DNA of 64,000 nt from Neodontobutis hainanensis (lineage: Eukaryota > Chordata > Actinopteri > Gobiiformes > Odontobutidae), in NCBI GenBank assembly GCA_024349245.1, contig JALDNG010000105.1, positions 1,128,501-1,192,500 of the forward strand, given 5' to 3'. A model generated the notes under the pieces. The model saw only the letters and a list, made by a program, of their open reading frames with translations, was not told where the DNA came from and made no database searches. A program made the translations under genes and the position numbers. This document shows positions 46,601-55,600 of the stretch, one piece after another; position 1 is the stretch's first letter, and each line of letters opens with the position of its first letter.

Positions 46601-49600
46601 ATCCAGACAAAGGTCTGAGATTCTGAGAGGAACATCTGTCTTTAGCACCATTTAATCGTGACTCAGAAGTTCACTTGGATTATTAAAGTCTGGTTTTGTT
46701 CAGTTGGATTATTAAAGTCTGGTTTTGTTCAGTTGGATTATTAAAGTCTGGTTTTGTTCAGTTGGATTATTAAAGTCTGGTTTTGTTCAGTTGGATTATT
46801 AAAGCCTGGTTTTGTTCAGTTGGATTATTAAAGTCTGGTTTTGTTCAGTTGGATTATTAAAGTCTGGTTTTGTTCATTGATAAAGTCTGGTTTTGTTCAT
46901 TGATAAAGTCTGGTTTTGTTCATTGATAAAGTCTGGTTTTGTTCATTGATAAAGTCTGGTTTTGTTATTGGTAAAGTCTGGTTTTGTTCATTGGTAAAGT
47001 CTGGTTTTGTTCATTGATAAAGTCTGGTTTTGTTCATTGATAAAGTCTGGTTTTGTTTATTGATAAAGTCTGGTTTTGTTTATTGATAAAGTCTGGTTTT
47101 GTTCATTGATAAAGTCTGGTTTTGTTCATTGATAAAGTCTGGTTTTGTTCAGTTGGATTGATAAAGTCTGGTTTTGTTCATTGATAAAGTCTGGTTTTGT
47201 TTATTGATAAAGTCTGGTTTTGTTCAGTTGGTAAAGTCTGGTTTTGTTCATTGATAAAGTCTGGTTTTGTTCATTGATAAAGTCTGGTTTTGTTCATTGA
47301 TAAAGTCTGGTTTTGTTCATTGATAAAGTCTGGTTTTGTTCATTGATAAAGTCTGGTTTTGTTCATTGATAAAGTCTGGTTTTGTTCATTGATAAAGTCT
47401 GGTTTTGTTCAGTTGGATTGATAAAGTCTGGTTTTGTTCATTGGTAAAGTCTGGTTTTGTTCATTGATAAAGTCTGGTTTTGTTCAGTTGGATTATTAAA
47501 GTCTGGTTTTTTTCAGTTGGATTGATAAAGTCTGGTTTTGTTCATTGGTAAAGTCTGGTTTTGTTCATTGATAAAGTCTGGTTTTGTTCATTGGTAAAGT
47601 CTGGTTTTGTTCATTGATAAAGTCTGGTTTTGTTCATTGGTAAAGTCTGGTTTTGTTCATTGATAAAGTCTGGTTTTGTTCAGTTGGATTGATAAAGTCT
47701 GGTTTTGTTCATTGGTAAAGTCTGGTTTTGTTCATTGATAAAGTCTGGTTTTGTTCAGTTGGATTATTAAAGTCTGGTTTTGTTCAGTTGGATTGATAAA
47801 GTCTGGTTTTGTTCAGTTGGATTGATAAAGTCTGGTTTTGTTTATTGATAAAGTCTGGTTTTGTTCAGTTGGATTGATAAAGTCTGGTTTTGTTCATTGA
47901 TAAAGTCTGGTTTTGTTTATTGGTAAAGTCTGGTTTTGTTCAGTTGGTAAAGTCTGGTTTTGTTCATTGATAAAGTCTGGTTTTGTTCATTGATAAAGTC
48001 TGGTTTTGTTCATTGATAAAGTCTGGTTTTGTTTATTGATAAAGTCTGGTTTTGTTTATTGATAAAGTCTGGTTTTGTTCATTGATAAAGTCTGGTTTTG
48101 TTTATTGATAAAGTCTGGTTTTGTTCAGTTGGATTGATAAAGTCTGGTTTTGTTCATTGATAAAGTCTGGTTTTGTTTATTGGTAAAGTCTGGTTTTGTT
48201 CAGTTGGTAAAGTCTGGTTTTGTTCATTGATAAAGTCTGGTTTTGTTCATTGATAAAGTCTGGTTTTGTTCATTGATAAAGTCTGGTTTTGTTCATTGAT
48301 AAAGTCTGGTTTTGTTCATTGATAAAGTCTGGTTTTGTTCATTGATAAAGTCTGGTTTTGTTCATTGATAAAGTCTGGTTTTGTTCATTGATAAAGTCTG
48401 GTTTTGTTCAGTTGGATTGATAAAGTCTGGTTTTGTTCAGTTGGATTGTTAAAGTCTGGTTTTGTTCATTGATAAAGTCTGGTTTTGCCTGGTTTTGTCC
48501 AGAAGCCGAGGAGCACATGGCTAATTTGCATAAACCCCTGAGAACATGTCAGATCAGAGTCACATGTCCCAGAGCCAGTCCTGTTAAGTCCTGCTCACAT
48601 TCCTCACATTCCTCTGCTGCAAATCCCCACAATGCACTGCTCTAGACCAGACCTGACACTGACCAGGACCAACACCTGCTTCAGACCTTCTTTAGTCCGA
48701 GTTTTGTTCTGGTTTTGACCTAGTTTGAACCTGGTCTAGAGCTGGTTTGGTCCAGACTTAGACTGGTTTAGTCTTGAGCTGTAGTCCAGATTTAGCACGT
48801 GTGTAGACCTGACACATCGGTTCTAAAACCTGTTAAGCCTTGGTTTGGATTTAGTTCTTAGTACAGACCTGGTTTAATCTTGCAAATAGGTCTATGTAGC
48901 CCAAAACTAGTTCAAAACCAGGTCTAACCCAGGTCTAACCCAAGTCTAACCCAAGTCTAACCCAGGTCTAACCCAAGTCTAACCCAGGTCTAACCCAGGT
49001 CTAACCCAGGTCTAACCCAGGTCTAACCCAGGTCTAACCCAGGTCTAACCCAGGTCTAACCCAGGTCTAACCCAGGTCTAAACCAGGTCTAACCCAGGTC
49101 TAAACCAGGTCTAAAGCAGGTCTAAAGCAGGTCTAAAGCAGGTCTAAAGCAGGTCTAAACCAGGTCTAAACCAGGTCTAAAGCAGGACTAAAGCAGGACT
49201 AAAGCAGGTCTAAAGCAGGTCTAAAGCAGGACTAAAGCAGGACTAAAGCAGGTCTAAAGCAGGTCTAAAGCAGGACTAAAGCAGGTCTAAACCAGGTCTA
49301 AACCAGGTCTAAAGCAGGACTAAAGCAGGTCTAAACCAGGTCTAAACCAGGTCTAAAGCAGGACTAAAGCAGGTCTAAAGCAGGACTAAAGCAGGTCTAA
49401 AGCAGGTCTAAAGCAGGACTAAAGCAGGACTAAAGCAGGACTAAAGCGGGACTAAAGCGGGACTAAAGCAGGACTAAAGCAGGACTAAAGCAGGACTAAA
49501 GCAGGACTAAAGCAGGTCTAAAGCAGGACTAAAGCAGGTCTAAAGCAGGTCTAGTCCAGGTCTTGGTCAGTCCTCGTCCCCTGGGTCTCGTAGACTCTCG

Positions 49601-52600
49601 TAGACCCTGACAGTTCTGAGATAAACTGAAGGGAGGACCTCGCTCATAGAAAAAAAAAAACAAATTTGTCAAGTCCAGTCAAGACCAGACCCAAAGTAAA
49701 TCCTCATTTCCTGTGGTTGTCTTTGGACCAGAGCCAGACTTTAGCCTTTTATCTTCTCTCTGATCCAGACCCGGACCAAGACCCGGACCAAGACCCGGAC
49801 CTGGACTTTCAAAGACTACCATCACCACAGCTCTGTAAATATATAAATTCTCATGAAGTCCTGGTTTAGTCCTTGTTTAGACCTGCTTTAGACCTGCTTT
49901 AGTCCTGCTTTAGACCTGGATTAAACCTGTTTAGACCTGGTTTAGACCTGTTTAGACCTGATTTAGATCCGGTTTAGACCTGGTTTAGACCTGCTTTAGT
50001 CCTGCTTTAGACCAGGTTTAGACCTGTTTAGACCTGGTTTAGACCTGGTTTAGACCTGTTTAGACCTGTTTAGACCTGGTTTAGACCTGTTTAGACCTGG
50101 TTTAGACCTGTTTAGACCTGGTTTAGACCTGTTTAGACCTGTTAAGACCTGTTTAGACCTGGTTTAGACCTGTTTAGACCTGTTTAGACCTGGTTTAGAC
50201 CTGCAGATCTGGTTTCTTCGATCATTTTAAGACTTTTAACCCTATTAAAAGTTCTTTATTTAGAGAAAAATATATATTCTTTATGATGATTGTTTAAAAC
50301 ACAGGTCGTTTCTACGTGCTCACACTAAAACTAACACTGAAGCTCACACTGAAGTTCACACTGAAGCTCACACTAAAACTAACACTGAAGCTCACACTGA
50401 AGTTCACACTGAAGCTCACACTGAAGTTCACACTGAAGCTCACACTAAAACTAACACTAAAGTTCACACTGAAGCTCACACTGAAGCTCACACTAAAACT
50501 AACACTGAAGCTCACACTGAAGTTCACACTGAAGCTCACACTGAAGTTCACACTGAAGCTCACACTAAAACTAACACTAAAGTTCACACTGAAGCTCACA
50601 CTGAAGTTCACACTGAAGCTCACACTAAAGCTCACACTAAAACTAACACTGAAGCTCACACTAAAACTAACACTGAAGTTCACACTGAAGCTCACACTGA
50701 AGCTCACACTGAAGTTCACACTGAAGCTCACATTGAAGCTCACACTAAAACTAACACTGAAGTTCACACTGAAGCTCACACTGAAGCTCACACTAAAACT
50801 AACACTGAAGTTCACACTGAAGCTCACACTGAAGCTCACACTAAAACTAACACTGAAGTTCACACTGAAGCTCACACTGAAGTTCACACTGAAGCTCACA
50901 CTAAAACTAACACTGAAGCTCACACTGAAGCTCACACTGAAGCTCACACTAAAACTAACACTGAAGTTCACACTGAAGCTCACACTGAAGTTCACACTGA
51001 AGCTCACACTAAAACTAACACTGAAGCTCACACTGAAGCTCACACTGAAGTTCACACTGAAGCTCACACTAAAGCTCACACTAAAACTAACACTGAAGCT
51101 CACACTAAAACTAACACTGAAGTTCACACTGAAGCTCACACTGAAGCTCACACTGAAGTTCACACTGAAGTTCACACTGAAGCTCACACTAAAGCTCACA
51201 CTAAAACTAACACTGAAGCTCACACTGAAGCTCACACTGAAGCTCACACTAAAACTAACACTGAAGTTCACACTGAAGCTCACACTGAAGCTCACACTGA
51301 AGCTCACACTAAAACTAACACTGAAGCTCACACTGAAGCTCACACTAAAGCTCACACTGAAGCTCACACTAAAACTAACACTGAAGCTCACACTGAAGCT
51401 CACACTGAAGCTCACACTAAAACTAACACTGAAGCTCACACTGAAGCTCACACTGAAGCTCACACTAAAACTAACACTGAAGCTCACACTAAAGCTCACA
51501 CTAAAACTAACACTGAAGCTCACACTAAAACTAACACTGAGGTTCACACTGAAGCTCACACTGAAGCTCACACTGAAGCTCACACTAAAACTAACACTGA
51601 AGCTCACACTGAACCTCACACTGAAGCTCACACTAAAACTAACACTGAAGTTCACACTGAAGCTCACACTGAAGTTCACACTGAAGCTCACACTAAAACT
51701 AACACTGAAGCTCACACTGAAGCTCACACTGAAGTTCACACTGAAGCTCACACTAAAGCTCACACTAAAACTAACACTGAAGCTCACACTAAAACTAACA
51801 CTGAAGTTCACACTGAAGCTCACACTGAAGCTCACACTGAAGTTCACACTGAAGCTCACACTGAAGCTCACACTGAAGCTCACACTGAAGCTCACACTGA
51901 AGCTCACACTGAAGCTCACACTGAAACTAACACTGAAGTTCACACTGAAGCTCACACTGAAGCTCACACTGAAGCTCACACTAAAACTAACACTGAAGCT
52001 CACACTGAAGCTCACACTGAAGCTCACACTGAAGCTCACACTGAAGCTCACACTGAAGCTCACACTGAAGCTCACACTAAAACTAACACTGAAGCTCACA
52101 CTGAAGCTCACACTGAAGCTCACACTAAAACTAACACTGAAGCTCACACTAAAGCTCACACTAAAACTAACACTGAAGCTCACACTAAAACTAACACTGA
52201 AGTTCACACTGAAGCTCACACTGAAGCTCACACTGAAGCTCACACTAAAACTAACACTGAAGCTCACACTGAAGCTCACACTGAAGCTCACACTAAAACT
52301 AACACTGAAGCTCACACTGAAGCTCACACTAAAACTAACACTGAAGCTCACACTGAAGCTCACACTGAAGCTCACACTGAAGCTCACACTGAAGCTCACA
52401 CTGAAGATGACACTAAAGCTCACACTGAAGCTCACACTAAAACTAACACTGAAGCTCACACTAAAGCTCACACTGAAGCTCACACTGAAGATGACACTAA
52501 AGCTCACACTGAAGCTCACACTAAAACTAACACTGAAGCTCACACTAAACTAACACTGAAGCTCACACTAAAACTAACACTGAAGCTCACACTGAAGCTC

Positions 52601-55600
52601 ACACTGAAGCTAACACTAAAGCTAACACTGAAGCTCACACTAAACTAACACTGAAGTATTTAATTATTAATGTGACTGAATTAAACTCTTTTGTGTTTCT
52701 GTAGGAGGTCTCTGAGACCCTCAGGTGAGCATTATTTTCTCCAAATGTAACACAAAGATGAAAAAGACTGTCTGCCTTACCAACCGTGAGATTTATTACA
52801 CAATCAGGATTTGCCAGATAAAGGCCTTGTGCCCAAACGTCGCTCTGTTTGTTCGTGTAATAAATCTCACGGTCGGTAAGGTAGACAGTGTTCAGGGGTC
52901 TTCACCGAGCCACACTCTGTCCTACGCACCTGTCCTTAGAAACAGCTCTTCTCACCAAGTGTAACAGAAAAGAGTGGATTAAAGGCTGTTTTCATTTGAC
53001 AAGCAGTGAACAGACTTTTGTGCAACAGTTGGACAAAAACTGGACAAACTAGAATTGAATCCACAGGACGTTCGACCTGCTTCCTCCAAATGATCTGAGG
53101 TCTTTGCTCTGTTTTTTCAGACTTCGGACTCCTCCACATGAGCAGGTCAAGAGCCACAGGACTCCAGTCAAAACCAGAACGGTCCCTGAACTGACGAATG
53201 AAACACTGAGTAAAGTGTTACTGTGTGGAGTAACGTCGATGACGTGGTGATTGAACATTTTATAACGACACACTATTAAGTCTTAATTTAAAACTAGTAA
53301 AGCATCAGTGCCACATTAATCATCACAATTAACTTACACATTGTTTTAAATGTTTTAACTCTGGTCTGACTCTGGTCTAACTCTGGTATGACTCTGGTCT
53401 GACTCTGGTCTGACTCTGGTCTAACTCTGGTCTGACTCTGGTCTAACTCTGGTCTAACTCTGGTCTGACTCTGGTCTGACTCTGGTCTAACTCTGGTCTG
53501 ACTCTGGTCTGACTCTGGTCTAACTCTGGTCTAACTCTGGTCTAACTCTGGTCTGACTCTGGTCTAACTCTGGTCTGACTCTGGTCTAACTCTGGTCTAA
53601 CTCTGGTCTGACTCTGGTCTGACTCTGGTCTAACTCTGGTCTGACTCTGGTCTGACTCTGGTCTAACTCTGGTATGACTCTGGTCTGACTCTGGTCTAAC
53701 ACTGGTCTAACACTGGTCTAACTCTGGTCTAACTCTGGTATGACTCTGGTCTGACTCTGGTCTGACTCTGGTCTAACTCTGGTCTAACTCTGGTATAACA
53801 CTGGTCTAACTCTGGTCTAACCCTGGTCTAACACTGGTCTAACTCTGGTCTAACCCTGGTCTAACTCTAGGTCTGACTCTGGTCTAACTCTGGTCTAACT
53901 CTGGTCTAACTCTGGTCTAACTCTAGTATTGAGTAAAGACTGCTGAGTACAGAGTGTTGAGTAAAGACAGCTGAGTACAAAGTGTTGAGTACAGAGTGTT
54001 GAGTACAGAGTGTTGAGTACAGAGTGTTGAGTAAAGACTGCTGAGTACAGAGTGTTGAGTACAGAGTGTCAAGTAAAGACTGCTGAGTACAGAGTGTTGA
54101 GTAAAGACTGCTGAGTACAGAGTGTTGAGTAAAGACAGCTGAGTACAAAGTGTTGAGTACAGAGTGTTGAGTACAGAGTGTTGAGTACAGAGTGTTGAGT
54201 AAAGACTGCTGAGTACAGAGTGTTGAGTACAGAGTGTTAACTAAAGACTGCTGAGTACAGAGTGTTGAGTACAGAGTGTTGAGTAAAGACTGCTGAGTAC
54301 AGAGTGTTGAGTACAGAGTGTTGAGTACAGAGTGTCAAGTAAAGACTGCTGAGTACAGAGTGTTGAGTACAGAGTGTTAACTAAAGACTGCTGAGTACAG
54401 AGTGTTGAGTACAGAGTGTTGAGTACAGACTGCTGAGTACAGAGTGTTGAGTACAGAGTGTTGAGTAAAGACTGCTGAGTACAGAGTGTTGAGTAAAGAC
54501 AGCTGAGTACAAAGTGTTGCGTACAGAGTGTTGAGTACAGAGTGTTGAGTACAGAGTGTTGAGTAAAGACTGCTGAGTACAGAGTGTTGAGTAAAGACAG
54601 CTGAGTACAAAGTGTTGCGTACAGAGTGTTGAGTACAGAGTGTTGAGTACAGAGTGTTGAGTAAAGACTGCTGAGTACAGAGTGTTGAGTACAGAGTGTC
54701 AAGTAAAGACTGCTGAGTACAGAGTGTTGAGTAAAGACTGCTGAGTACAGAGTGTTGAGTAAAGACAGCTGAGTACAAAGTGTTGAGTACAGAGTGTTGA
54801 GTACAGAGTGTTGAGTACAGAGTGTTGAGTAAAGACTGCTGAGTACAGAGTGTTGAGTACAAAGTGTTAACTAAAGACTGCTGAGTACAGAGTGTTGAGT
54901 ACAGAGTGTTGAGTAAAGACTGCTGAGTACAGAGTGTTGAGTACAGAGTGTTGAGTACAGAGTGTCAAGTAAAGACTGCTGAGTACAGAGTGTTGAGTAC
55001 AGAGTGTTAACTAAAGACTGCTGAGTACAGAGTGTTGAGTACAGAGTGTTGAGTACAGACTGCTGAGTACAGAGTGTTGAGTACAGAGTGTTGAGTAAAG
55101 ACTGCTGAGTACAGAGTGTTGATGAAATGCTGATGAAATATGTAATTTCTTATTATTATAGTTTATCATTTCACAAAAACGTCCCATAAAAACCTGTGTT
55201 GCTCAATGGTTTTGAGATTGTGTCTGCAGTCTCATCCTTTTACTGAAACGTCTGCCTGTGCTTTAACTCTCAATAACAGACTTATGTAAGGGTTAGACAT
55301 TGTTCTGCTGTGTTTATCCCAAATCAACTTTTCATTAATTCCTAGTTTTCAGCTTCTTTAATCCATATATTGGGAGTGGCCAGTTTTTTGCAGAAGACCT
55401 TGCGTTTTATCCCGAGAAATGTTTATTTTGTTGCATTTTACAACATTTTATTTGATTTCTTATTCAGTTTTTATACTTTTCATTCCCTGCTGCACCTTGA
55501 TTTTATCTTTAGTCTGAACTGAAGTCGTGTTAAATGCTGCGTAAATAAACTTTGACTGGATTTTTAAAATTATTCTCATACAAATATGTTTTATATTAAT

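Noticed and set aside
50312..52553. Two overlapping 740-codon open frames (LTLK and FSVS repeats)
   Set aside because: Stop-free 12-bp unit read on both strands; low-complexity artefact.
53906..54862. TLYSTLCTQ-type open frames
   Set aside because: 14-bp array in egfr intron 1 read in a stop-free frame.
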